A stretch of 54,714 nt of DNA from a virus, in the IMG/VR virus record IMGVR_UViG_3300030329_002091, positions 1 through 54,714 of that record; one strand, written 5' to 3'. The translations under genes and the position numbers were made by a program. The notes beneath the pieces were generated by a model. That model saw nothing but the letters and a program-made list of their open reading frames with translations, ran no database searches and had not been told where the DNA came from. Positions 26,201 through 34,971 of this stretch are shown here, piece by piece. How positions within the stretch are numbered: position 1 is the first letter of the stretch; every line of letters starts with the position of its first letter.

Positions 26201-29200
26201 TCCAAGTTTAAACTGTTCTATGGAGTTTAGTGTTTCTAAATTAGAAAATGGAATTGACTTCCAAGAGGCAGAGGCATTTAGTTTAGTTAATACCGATCAA
26301 AATGATTTTTGGCAAGCTTTAAAATCAGTTGGAACTATGTTTAGATGGCAAAACGATCCAGATGGAGTTATATATGTAGTGGAAAGTGCACAAGACTCTG
26401 GAGATCCAGGCCCTCCTAATAGCGGTACTAATGGCAATGGAATACTAAACTTTAGTAGTAGTAACTGTTCTGGTAACACTAAAGGTGAGCAAGATGACAA
26501 CAAAACAAGAAGACTTTATCTAAACTTTAGAACACACGTAAAAGGATGGAGAAAAGATTCGCAAAATACCAACGTTAGTCTACAAGAAACTTATATTTCC
26601 GATCCAGCTTTAAAAGCCTCGGTGGGAACAAATATTGGACAATTGCCTCATTGGCAAGGAGGACCAGTTCCACCTAGTCTTTTTAGGCCAATTGATAATT
26701 TTAGTGACGCATCTAATATAGCATTAGCCGCGGCTGGAACTCCAGTTTCTATAGGACACTCAACTGGATCAAAGAGTACAACTTTAACTGAAATACCAAA
26801 AGAAATAACAGAAACTAGTAGAGCTGCATATACAAATAAAATAGAAATATTAGATGTCTTTTATGAAGACGAAAACTCATATCAAAGCGAGAACCCTGCT
26901 ATATGGGAAACAGAACCAAAGGAAGATGTAGGATTAGATATATACTACGAAGCTAGTCAAGCTTATCCAATGCAAATAAATTCTAAGACAAACGAAATGT
27001 ACGCGCCTATAGGAAGTGTGATAACTTGCGAAGATACTAGTATAGAAATAACACCTGGGACAACATTACAATCGTGGAACGATAACGAAATTATAATATC
27101 TAACCCACATTCTACCACGTTTGACGCTTCTACAAAGCAAGGTGGTATTGAAATTATGACTGGTTTAGCAAATGGAACTGTTTTAACTTTCTCTGTAATA
27201 GACCAACAAGGTAATCTCGTTAGCGCTACTAGAGCTGTAGTTGGATCATGTTTATTGTTGAATAAGATTCAACTACAAAGAGACGTTAGTAAGCAAAGAC
27301 AAACGTTACCATGGTTTAATTGTTATTCATTTGGTAATGGAGTTGAATCAGATAGAATAAGAGATGACTTCAACACACCAACAATAGATAATGGCCCTAA
27401 AGCGTCTACTACTTTAGCTAAACATTATGAAGAAGAAAGAAGAGGTAATGGTTTAATATATTCTGGTATATACAACTCTACTAGCGGTGTAAACAATCTT
27501 AATCAGTTTATAATGGCTGAAAAAATAACAAAAGATTTAAATCCTAGATTTGGTACTATACAAAAGTTACACTCTAGAGATACTGATATTATTGCTTTGT
27601 GTGAGGATAAGGTGTTAAAAATATTAGCAAATAAAGACGCTGTATTTAACGCTGATGGAGATCCACAATTAGTGGCGACGGATAGAGTTTTAGGACAAGT
27701 AGTTCCTTATACTGGTGAATATGGTATATCTAAAAATCCAGAATCATTTGCTTTCCAAGCATACAGATCTTATTTCTCTGATAAAGCTAGAGGAGTCGTA
27801 TTGAGATTGTCTAGAGATGGTTTAACACCTATATCATCTCATGGTATGAAAGATTGGTTTGCTGATAATTTAAAAACCGCTAAAAATATTATAGGTAGTT
27901 ATGATGATAAAAAAGAACTGTATAATATTACTTTAGCAGATACATCTATAGTTATAAGCAGAGATGATGTTCCAAATTCACCTATAGAATGGACAGACGT
28001 GAATGCATTGGGAGATTGGAGAATGGGAGACACCGCTAGCGCTGGTAAATGGGTACAACACGGAGATAACAATACAAATCTTTTAACTGGAAATTCAAGT
28101 TTACCAAATGTCACTAATATAATACTAGCAACAACAGATGCTTTTCCGACGGATCAAACATCTAATTTTACAGATTTAATATCTGCTTTTAATACACATG
28201 GAGCTAGTAATGTCTTATTACATTATCAAGTTCTTCACGGTGGATTAGGATCTCAATCACCAACGTTAAACGCTGGTAATAATGCCCCTATAATAACATT
28301 TGAAATTTTAGCAATTAATTCCACAACTCATAATGGGTTCCCAACATACACGTTTACCGTATCTTACGATTCTGGTGATTGGTCCCAACAAGATATAACT
28401 CATTTTTGGTGGAGTTTAAAAAGTGTTGATGGAAATATATTACCAAAAGGAGGAGATAAAAGTATTAAAGATTATACTGTAAGTTTTTCTGATAAAGTAA
28501 ATGGATGGGTAAGTTTTAAATCATTTATTCAAGAAAATGGATTAAGTTTAAATAATAAATATTACACATTTAAAGCTGGTAAACTATACGAGCATAGAAG
28601 AGATAATACAGTAAATAACTTTTATGGCACACAATATAATTCTTCTATAAATGTTTTATTGAATGGATCTCCGAATACTGTTAAGAGTTTAAATACGATA
28701 AATTATTCTGGAAGTCAAGCTAAAATCACACAGAATTTATTAACAGGGGTTAACGCGGATGGTTATAATCAGTTTGACGGAGAATATTTTAATAATTATT
28801 CTGCTCTTGGATGGTATGTTGATTCTATAGAGTCAGACTTACAGTCTGGAGCGAAATTAGAATTTAAAGAAAAAGAAGGTAAATGGTTTACATTTATAAA
28901 AGGAGTTAAAACATATTTTAACGATGACAAAGATACTAATTTAGATATGACTGAATTTTCTGTTCAAGGAATAGGTTATTCTGGAACGGTAATATGTCCT
29001 GACTGTGGAACTGGAGAACCTGAAGAACCTGGTTACGCGTGTGGAGATAAAATTATAATGACAAGCGATGGAGATAATATAGTATATGGAGTCACGGGTA
29101 ACATAACACAGTTAAACGATTTGTTAAACTGGTTTAATCAAGATTCTATTTATAGAACTTATAATTTCCAAGATTACGTATTTGAACTTCAACAAACACC

Positions 29201-29528
29201 TCCTGCTATAGTAGCCCCTTGTCTTACTGGTAATGGAGACAATAGATGGGAATATATAGTAGACGTTAAAATAACTATACCTACGAACACCAATGGTCAC
29301 CCAGCCGGATTACATACATTCAACAAGTATATTGATATAATAGCGTTTATAGAGCCTATTTTAGGTTCTTCAGTTACTTCTTGGGATGAAATAGCTCAAG
29401 GCCTTCATAATCTTTATAGTTACGAGGCTTATACTAGTATTCAACACGCACCTTGTGAATGCGACCCTATAGACCCAACACCTTCGGATTACACGTTAAC
29501 AGTATTAGACGATCCTTCGGATCATTAA
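23202..29528 (+). CDS. Very large tail structural protein (2108 aa)
   Basis: The start contains GRMNKDLDERLVPNGEYRDA and VSTSEGSDVG, a motif typical of large tail proteins that follow the adaptor gene in marine phages. The rest is almost all beta-strand with many aromatic and Gly residues, and no signal peptide. A Cys-rich patch (CPDCG around residue 1932, then CGD) and a C-terminal CECDP lie near the end. In short-tailed phages this position holds the tubular or nozzle protein, but at 2108 aa it is much longer than T7 gp12 (about 800), suggesting fused extra domains. Exact role inferred. Confidence 0.65.
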   Translation: MPELNQNFIKGRMNKDLDERLVPNGEYRDALNIEVSTSEGSDVGSAQTTGSNVKLPTLSVLDTNGGPYTCVGSIANEKTNKIYWFVSGSDRDAIVEFDSDTEQETLVFVDIYKTTVSLLSDGHTGTNPYDHLHIPDNGNSTENITNIRVGMNVTGTFTYPSGHSLSGQSYNITLNENFTVDDMQLDAPSGWRVYLSKPSPSQQFPSSAGDTLTFISKRVLNFDDEKYITGINIIDDLLFWTDNRYEPKKINIPRSIEGTTSIDQHTKLKVRDNDNQLISHNYNLHKGREYVEVEHITVVKKSPLIPPKLEMDTTAVSRGSINGTWTTNFTQGTGDELINDPVNTMYTGVSLPSGPDFREGDIIILTNTQPNNPLSFTKHEVRLEVRAINNGLFDLMLIAITTSPLQEADQTWWFLLEQEKPMFEFKFPRFAYRWRFKDGEYSSFSPFSEIAFLPSTFDYYPKKGYNLGMTNNVRFLKIKDFVAERDMLPTDVISIDILYKESNSNNIYTVKTIMYGDSEWEAGATSNKLLKGETVIESEMIYATVPSNQLLRPWDNVPRKALGQEITGNRLVYANYLHQYNIKDGEFGKVIPIKLIPTLSTDPPEPKVPKKSIKSLRTYQLGVVYRDAYGRETPVLASSEEDNNITSGTIVTKKGLADNYNRLEVRCANNKPYWAESYKFFIKETSNEYYNLAMDRWYNAEDGNVWISFPSAERNKIDEDTYLILKKQHDNDTFVADEGRYKVIAIENEAPKFIKSSLRSFGSVPMTWVSGGEPIENYTQIYADTTKFEAGGFGDAVGLSDLRLRIKNSANSSAWYEVSGISQSTTNNYYLISLAKKFNEDIAWCDPDGDGTVITGLELEIAQAVYTDKPEFDGRFFVKIYKDIALVNNILTIAMTAPTFAIKMAKHHYYLNSASGRDMEWWEEGWNRTDFFIDGERRGFVGAGYQNTVIGCVDPLQGYLSNITGNIPTGGVLNSAYYAGHAGPYTSDHGAGISGFHSGHPSLNCSMEFSVSKLENGIDFQEAEAFSLVNTDQNDFWQALKSVGTMFRWQNDPDGVIYVVESAQDSGDPGPPNSGTNGNGILNFSSSNCSGNTKGEQDDNKTRRLYLNFRTHVKGWRKDSQNTNVSLQETYISDPALKASVGTNIGQLPHWQGGPVPPSLFRPIDNFSDASNIALAAAGTPVSIGHSTGSKSTTLTEIPKEITETSRAAYTNKIEILDVFYEDENSYQSENPAIWETEPKEDVGLDIYYEASQAYPMQINSKTNEMYAPIGSVITCEDTSIEITPGTTLQSWNDNEIIISNPHSTTFDASTKQGGIEIMTGLANGTVLTFSVIDQQGNLVSATRAVVGSCLLLNKIQLQRDVSKQRQTLPWFNCYSFGNGVESDRIRDDFNTPTIDNGPKASTTLAKHYEEERRGNGLIYSGIYNSTSGVNNLNQFIMAEKITKDLNPRFGTIQKLHSRDTDIIALCEDKVLKILANKDAVFNADGDPQLVATDRVLGQVVPYTGEYGISKNPESFAFQAYRSYFSDKARGVVLRLSRDGLTPISSHGMKDWFADNLKTAKNIIGSYDDKKELYNITLADTSIVISRDDVPNSPIEWTDVNALGDWRMGDTASAGKWVQHGDNNTNLLTGNSSLPNVTNIILATTDAFPTDQTSNFTDLISAFNTHGASNVLLHYQVLHGGLGSQSPTLNAGNNAPIITFEILAINSTTHNGFPTYTFTVSYDSGDWSQQDITHFWWSLKSVDGNILPKGGDKSIKDYTVSFSDKVNGWVSFKSFIQENGLSLNNKYYTFKAGKLYEHRRDNTVNNFYGTQYNSSINVLLNGSPNTVKSLNTINYSGSQAKITQNLLTGVNADGYNQFDGEYFNNYSALGWYVDSIESDLQSGAKLEFKEKEGKWFTFIKGVKTYFNDDKDTNLDMTEFSVQGIGYSGTVICPDCGTGEPEEPGYACGDKIIMTSDGDNIVYGVTGNITQLNDLLNWFNQDSIYRTYNFQDYVFELQQTPPAIVAPCLTGNGDNRWEYIVDVKITIPTNTNGHPAGLHTFNKYIDIIAFIEPILGSSVTSWDEIAQGLHNLYSYEAYTSIQHAPCECDPIDPTPSDYTLTVLDDPSDH

Positions 29529-29538
29529 AATAAAATAA

Positions 29539-31959
29539 ATGGCACACGCAAATTACTCAGTATCTACATATACATCTACTGAAACAGAAAATGATTCAGT
29601 TGCTTTAGGTCAAATAGCTAGTTCTATAATACTAATAATTACACCAGATTCTGGTTTTAGTGTTAGCGCTAGTGCTTTTAGTGTTGGTGGGGCAACAGAG
29701 GGGCCAGCAAATACATTCACAGGTGGAAACGTTAGTCCAGAAGTAGCTAGCGTAACATTCACAGATACAACCGTAGCTGGTCAAGGAAATAATTTAGTAC
29801 ACGCTGAGGTTATTTTTAACAACTTTATTATGCCTGCTTCTAATAAAGATATTTTAGTAGATATAGATGGAGAAGCACAACCTATTGTTAGTGACGAAAA
29901 TATATCTTTTTGTGTAACAGACAACGTGCAGTTCGACGGTTATTGCCCGCAGACTTCTTGGCCTGCCAGTGGTGATCCTATAGAACCTGGTGTTTATTAT
30001 CCAACAGGAGCAAATCTATGTCATGGGCACTTTATAAATACAGAAGAAGGAAGTGGAATAACAGCATCCCAAACAACAAATCCATCTTGGACAAGCCCTT
30101 TACTTAACCAAACTTTAGACGCCGAAGCGACTGCTCATAGCGGAACAATTCTTAGCGGTGTTGAAAAAGTTGTATTTACAAAAAGTTTTTGGACGCCACC
30201 GTTAAAAGCTTTTCAAGTTGAACCTTTTTATATTTTAAATGCCGGGAGCGACGCTAGTAACTACACGATAGAAGAAACCCCTTCAAACTTTCAAGTGGAC
30301 AAAGTTATGACGCAAGACACGGTGAATAGTGATAGGATTTTTTGTGATACAACTGATATTATACCTGGCATGCAGATTCAAGGAAGCTCAATAAATAGTT
30401 GTAGCTTAGAAATGTCAAATCAATCTGAGACCTGTTGGCCAGGAAACGGATGGGGATTTGATGACGTTAGAGTTATAAGAGTAATATCTGCAAATGAAAT
30501 TCAAATAACAGAGAAGATACCTGGATTAACCACAGGCGATACTTTAACGTTTACAACTTTTATAAATAATACTTATACAACTCCAGGTGGACAAACATAT
30601 GGATGGGCGCCATGGTGTTGTGCTAAACAGTTTGTAGTTAAGTATACTGGCACAGAAGAGGTCGAGTGTGGTGAACATAGCATTGACTTTGCCGCGCAAG
30701 ATGGCGATCCAGCTGGGGCAGGTTGGACCGACGATGTGTTAGGTAAAATTACTAGTATTGATATAAACACAAACACTATATCTCCAAGAGGAGAAACTAG
30801 AAAAATTAGCGTAACAGGGAATGAGCATGCTGTTTTTACTATAAAAATAACTAGCAACGAAGGAAAAACTTATGATTTCACTTCAGACACTTTCACAACA
30901 GCAAACACTGATTCTGGAGAATTAAATTTAGATAATAGAAACACCTATGAAAAAACTATAGTTTATCCAAGCGTTAGCAAAGACGTTACATATACAGCTA
31001 CTGTAACGCCTAAATTAGGAATGATTATAAACGAAGGAGACAACGTTGTAAATACAAACACTGATGTGGTTAGTGGTGTAGAAAAAGAATATGCGTTAAC
31101 ACAGTACGACAACAAAACAGTAACTTTTACAGCCGACGCTACAAGTAGTGGTATGACGCTTTCTTCTGGATTAACAGCACCAGGTAATATTAAAAGACAA
31201 GCTAACACTGTTTATAGTGGAGGTATAACTATACCTACATGGACAGGTACTATAACTCATGCCAGCGGTGGTGTGATATATGCGTCTAGATTACCAAGAA
31301 GATCTAGTAACAATGTAGCTGGAGATTTTACTAATTCTACTTCGACTGATCACATCATGAATCTAAGTCCTAGTTTTAATGGAACTGGAAAAGTAACTAT
31401 AACAGCAACAATAACTGGAACTTTAGATAAAATGGGTACAGCAAACCAAACTGTTACTTTTGATATTGATGATTTTGTTAGTAGAACTCCAAATTGCTAT
31501 GATTACACAATGACTTACAGTATAAGTAGACTTGAATCTAATCCTGCGGTCGCTATTAAAGTCCACACAGGAAATCAACTTTATGGGAGCGAATACGGAA
31601 CTGGAGGAACTGTATTTGAGCAAGGTAGCACTCAATTATCAGCACCTAATACTACAGCTAATGGTCGAGATACTGACGAAACCTATAAAGATTCGGCAGG
31701 AACGCCTAGAAAAGTATTTACTGTTGTCAGTACAAGTTTAACGCATGTTACTATTGGATCTAACGATCCTGATTATGACGATGGATATTTCTTTGGTCAT
31801 CCGAGCAGCACAGTTACTGGCTCTACCCACAATGATCAAATAGTGCTTATGTACACTGGCGGCGCTACAGTTGGTGATACAGAAACGTTTACCTATAAAT
31901 GCAACGATGGTACTACTGATAGTGCCACTAAAACTTTTACATTAACTTACACTGAATAA
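29539..31959 (+). CDS. Ig/cadherin-like tail-surface protein (806 aa)
   Basis: Thr/Ser-rich and beta-rich throughout. Repeated Ig-like pieces such as TVAGQGNNLVHAEVIF and GKVTITATITGTLDKMG are visible, and the end resembles the cadherin-like pattern 'dtFtYkcnDGttdSatktftl'. Cys and Trp residues cluster around residues 130-300. No signal peptide. It follows the large tail gene, so a tail fibre, spike or decoration protein that contacts the host surface is likely. Host range may depend on it. Confidence 0.6.
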   Translation: MAHANYSVSTYTSTETENDSVALGQIASSIILIITPDSGFSVSASAFSVGGATEGPANTFTGGNVSPEVASVTFTDTTVAGQGNNLVHAEVIFNNFIMPASNKDILVDIDGEAQPIVSDENISFCVTDNVQFDGYCPQTSWPASGDPIEPGVYYPTGANLCHGHFINTEEGSGITASQTTNPSWTSPLLNQTLDAEATAHSGTILSGVEKVVFTKSFWTPPLKAFQVEPFYILNAGSDASNYTIEETPSNFQVDKVMTQDTVNSDRIFCDTTDIIPGMQIQGSSINSCSLEMSNQSETCWPGNGWGFDDVRVIRVISANEIQITEKIPGLTTGDTLTFTTFINNTYTTPGGQTYGWAPWCCAKQFVVKYTGTEEVECGEHSIDFAAQDGDPAGAGWTDDVLGKITSIDINTNTISPRGETRKISVTGNEHAVFTIKITSNEGKTYDFTSDTFTTANTDSGELNLDNRNTYEKTIVYPSVSKDVTYTATVTPKLGMIINEGDNVVNTNTDVVSGVEKEYALTQYDNKTVTFTADATSSGMTLSSGLTAPGNIKRQANTVYSGGITIPTWTGTITHASGGVIYASRLPRRSSNNVAGDFTNSTSTDHIMNLSPSFNGTGKVTITATITGTLDKMGTANQTVTFDIDDFVSRTPNCYDYTMTYSISRLESNPAVAIKVHTGNQLYGSEYGTGGTVFEQGSTQLSAPNTTANGRDTDETYKDSAGTPRKVFTVVSTSLTHVTIGSNDPDYDDGYFFGHPSSTVTGSTHNDQIVLMYTGGATVGDTETFTYKCNDGTTDSATKTFTLTYTE

Positions 31960-31961
31960 CT

Positions 31962-32330
31962 ATGCCGATAATAACATTAAATTTTACTTTTCCAGTTCAA
32001 ACATCCGTACAGATAAATGATATAGCTTATTATGTAGAAGTTTGGGAGAAAGGAGGTTTTGACATGAAAAATAAAGACTTAGTAAAAATAGGTAAAATAC
32101 TTTCTGTTGGGATAAATAGTATTACCTGTGAGATTTCATCTAGCACTGTTCCTCCGGTGGCTTATCAACCCGGAACGCCTCCATATCATTTGATAATGTT
32201 TAGTAAAGATAATGAAGCTAACATGTCTAGTTTATTAGGTTATTACGCGGATATAAAACTAATTAATGATTCTACAGAGAAAGGAGAAATATTCTCTATA
32301 GGTTCAGAATACTTTGAAAGTAGTAAATAA
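31962..32330 (+). CDS. Small tail-region protein (122 aa)
   Basis: Soluble, beta-rich: ITLNFTFPVQTSVQINDIA at the start, then GKILSVGINSITCEI and a C-terminal LLGYYADIKLIN followed by GEIFSIGSEYFESSK. No membrane segment. It lies 2 bp after the 806-aa protein, in what appears to be the same operon. Probably a minor tail component; function unknown. Confidence 0.6.
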   Translation: MPIITLNFTFPVQTSVQINDIAYYVEVWEKGGFDMKNKDLVKIGKILSVGINSITCEISSSTVPPVAYQPGTPPYHLIMFSKDNEANMSSLLGYYADIKLINDSTEKGEIFSIGSEYFESSK

Positions 32331-32339
32331 TATACAAAA

Positions 32340-32361
32340 ACTGTAACTATATTGTTATAGT
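32340..32361 (+). terminator. AT-rich hairpin between genes
   Basis: ACTGTAAC (32340-32347) can pair with GTTATAGT (32354-32361) with one G-T pair around a six-base loop. It is followed by AAATTAAATTAA rather than a T tract, so a terminator role is weak; it may be an RNA-processing or stability element. Confidence 0.25.
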
Positions 32362-32373
32362 AAATTAAATTAA

Positions 32374-32838
32374 ATGGATAAAAATATAACTCTTAGTAAA
32401 AGAAAAGAAATACAAGAACTACAAGATTTATTAATAGAAAACGCTGACGGAGTAAATATAGAGGGAGATGGTAAATCTATAGTTCATAGTAGTAATTTTC
32501 CTTTAAAACACACATTTGCAGATGGTATATACGTTAGACAAATGGATATGAAAGCTGGATCAATGGTAGTTGGAGCTATACACAACCATTTACATGTTTG
32601 GTTTTTATTAACTGGCAAATTGAATATCGCAACAGAAAAATCAATAGAAGAGTTTATCGCGCCATGTTATGTTTTAGCAGAGCCAGGTAGTAAAAGAGTT
32701 ATATACGCGGTAGAAGATTCTATATTTGTAAACGTACATAAGAACCCAAAAAACGTAAAAGATATAGATAAATTAGAACTAGAAATAGTTTCTAAAACAT
32801 TTAAAGAATATGAAGAATATACTAATAAAAATAAATAA
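32374..32838 (+). CDS. Cupin-fold protein in the virion gene block (154 aa)
   Basis: The first cupin motif is visible in VGAIHNHLHVWFLLTGKL with His70, His72 and His74, and the second in PGSKRVIYAVEDSIFVNVH with a further His. These could bind a metal. Cupins range from enzymes to sugar-binding or structural proteins. Here, between tail and ejection genes, a structural or host-interaction role is as likely as catalysis. Confidence 0.65.
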   Translation: MDKNITLSKRKEIQELQDLLIENADGVNIEGDGKSIVHSSNFPLKHTFADGIYVRQMDMKAGSMVVGAIHNHLHVWFLLTGKLNIATEKSIEEFIAPCYVLAEPGSKRVIYAVEDSIFVNVHKNPKNVKDIDKLELEIVSKTFKEYEEYTNKNK

Positions 32839-32841
32839 GAT

Positions 32842-33456
32842 ATGAGTTTTATGGTAGCAGGTATAGTCGCCGGAGCTGGTGGACTAACAAAAATAATATT
32901 AGCAAATCAAGGTAGAAAAGCTAGAATAGAAGAACAAAGACAAGCTAATCAAGAGTTGGCTAAACGTAAGGTTGATATAGAGGGTATAGACACAAGTAAC
33001 CCATATGCTAACTTAGATAATGCCTATGAAGATTTAACAGTTAATAAACAACAAGCCGAGTTTCAAAACCAAAAGAATCAACAAAACATGGCTAATATGA
33101 TGCAAAATATGGGAGGCGCTGCTGGTGGAAGTGGTATAGCTGGATTGGCTCAAGTAATGGCTAATCAACAAACACAAGCAACCCAAGCTGCTTCAGCCTC
33201 TATAGGTCAACAAGAGGCTGCTAATCAAAAATTACAAGCTAGAGCACAGCAAGAAATAGAGATGAAAGAAGGATATGGAAAAAGTATATCACAACAAAGA
33301 GAAGCGCAAAAAAGAAAATTATTAATGGGTCTGTCTCAACAAAGAAAAATTGGTGCTGACGCAGCTAGACAAACAGCTAGAGATCAAATGGCTTCTGGAA
33401 TCGGTGATATGGTTGGAGGCATTACTAGCGCTGCCACAGGCATGCCTATGGGATAA
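32842..33456 (+). CDS. Ejection/internal virion protein-like (gp14-type) protein (204 aa)
   Basis: A hydrophobic Gly/Ala-rich start (MSFMVAGIVAGAGGLTKII) suggests a membrane-inserting helix. It is followed by a long Gln/Ala/Asn/Lys-rich coiled coil (about residues 25-190) and a Gly/Met-rich end. This layout resembles T7 gp14-like internal proteins that are ejected and form a channel in the outer membrane. Sequence identity to gp14 cannot be tested here. It lies upstream of two larger proteins, which parallels the gp14-15-16 order. Confidence 0.55.
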   Translation: MSFMVAGIVAGAGGLTKIILANQGRKARIEEQRQANQELAKRKVDIEGIDTSNPYANLDNAYEDLTVNKQQAEFQNQKNQQNMANMMQNMGGAAGGSGIAGLAQVMANQQTQATQAASASIGQQEAANQKLQARAQQEIEMKEGYGKSISQQREAQKRKLLMGLSQQRKIGADAARQTARDQMASGIGDMVGGITSAATGMPMG

Positions 33457-33471
33457 TAAACAAATAAGTAT

Positions 33472-34971
33472 ATGAAAAAGAAAAAAACACCTTTACAACT
33501 TAACGAAGGCTTAATAAAAAGAGCTAGATTAACTAATCAATATAGCGGTGGCGATATGTCTACACGTGGTACTTGGGATGTTGACGCTATGTTTGATCCC
33601 GTAAAAGAAGTAATGGCTCAAAGAATGTTAAAAACAGAAGAGGATAATAAAAAAATAAAAGAAGAGATAAATAATCCAAATAAAAATAATAAAAAAAATA
33701 AGAAGGATAATATCGAAGATATTATAAACAGAGGAGAAAACGAAGCAAAGAAAGAAGAAAAAGTTATACCGCCTGAACCAACAAAATATTTAACTGTAGA
33801 GTGTGATGATAGTACGGATGATGAATGTTGGATGGGGATGAAAGAGATTTTAACAGAAGAGTGGATAAAATGGAACAACGAGTATGGGGATCCAAGCGCT
33901 ATAAAACAGTTAAAAAGTCCTTTTAAAAAATATTCAGCATTAAAAACAAATATAAGAGAGAATTATATACCAGGACAAAATAGTCCTTTTCAACAAACAG
34001 TTGGTATGGGGCCAAAGGGAAGAGATAATGTTGGTCTTACGGGGGATACAACTTACGGCCGTGCGGAAGACGAAAGATATGATATATGGAAAACTTTTAT
34101 AGATTTACCAGAAAAAGAACTTCAAAAAAGAATAGGAAACGCTATAGCAAATGATGTATCTAATAACGAAGAATATGGAGTTATTTTAAAACCAATAGAA
34201 AAATTACCTAATAAACAATGGAGAGAATCTATAACAGAGTACATGGGATTTGTTAAAGAAAATATGATAAACTCAATTAAAGACGGTCAATTAGAGTATA
34301 AAGACGCTTGGATGAGTAATGCTCAAAGCGCTATAACTAACGTTCAGAAGTTTATTAACAAAAGAACAGATTGGATGCAGCAAATGGGAGGAGATCAAAC
34401 TTTAACAAATAAAGGTGGTTCTACTATGTCTGCCGCTAGTCATAAAGGTGATAAACGCCAATGGGATTTAACTTATTTAGGAGATAAAAATATTCAAATG
34501 GATTTGTCAGAGGAAGGTGGTATATATTTTAAACTTGAAGGTGTTGACGATATCTGGTCTGTTGATGATTTAGACGCAAACACTTACAACAAAGATTATA
34601 GAGGTTTACAAATATGGAACGAGTTAAAGAAAAAACTAAAAGAATCAGCCTCTGAAGGAATTGAGTTTAACGAGCCAGCGGTAGAAAGCGTTATTGATGG
34701 TATACTACAATCAGATGAAGCTGTTGGATCTTGGGCTCATGATAATTTAGATGGAGAAAGTTTTTTTGATAGATATTATAAGGCTGCTCCAGAAGAATTC
34801 GATATAAATCCTTTTATGCCAGAACACTCTGATTACAATGTAGAATTAATAAGAGATATGGTGAAAAACGGGATGATTAATATGGCTAAACAAACATTCG
34901 CTACATACGCTCCTAAAGTCGCAAAAACAGCTTTAACAGTTAAACAATTAATAGATAAATATAGAAAATGA
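33472..34971 (+). CDS. Ejection-region protein with RGTWDVD motif (499 aa)
   Basis: Starts Lys-rich (MKKKKTPLQLNEGLIK) with a PLQ element recalling PxKQ, then STRGTWDVDAMF (33565-33591), matching YRGTWDVDTMM of the 7136 protein. Further on are KSPFKKYSALK and NSPFQQ, again PxK/PxQ-like. The remainder is charged and helical. It is followed by the giant protein with a 4-bp ATGA overlap. A virion ejection protein is likely by position; the shared motif suggests that the 534-9982 cluster encodes virion-associated proteins. Confidence 0.6.
   Translation: MKKKKTPLQLNEGLIKRARLTNQYSGGDMSTRGTWDVDAMFDPVKEVMAQRMLKTEEDNKKIKEEINNPNKNNKKNKKDNIEDIINRGENEAKKEEKVIPPEPTKYLTVECDDSTDDECWMGMKEILTEEWIKWNNEYGDPSAIKQLKSPFKKYSALKTNIRENYIPGQNSPFQQTVGMGPKGRDNVGLTGDTTYGRAEDERYDIWKTFIDLPEKELQKRIGNAIANDVSNNEEYGVILKPIEKLPNKQWRESITEYMGFVKENMINSIKDGQLEYKDAWMSNAQSAITNVQKFINKRTDWMQQMGGDQTLTNKGGSTMSAASHKGDKRQWDLTYLGDKNIQMDLSEEGGIYFKLEGVDDIWSVDDLDANTYNKDYRGLQIWNELKKKLKESASEGIEFNEPAVESVIDGILQSDEAVGSWAHDNLDGESFFDRYYKAAPEEFDINPFMPEHSDYNVELIRDMVKNGMINMAKQTFATYAPKVAKTALTVKQLIDKYRK

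Noticed and set aside
26297-31635. Several minus-strand open frames within the large tail genes
   Set aside because: They sit inside long intact + strand genes, lack start context, and have no recognisable domains.
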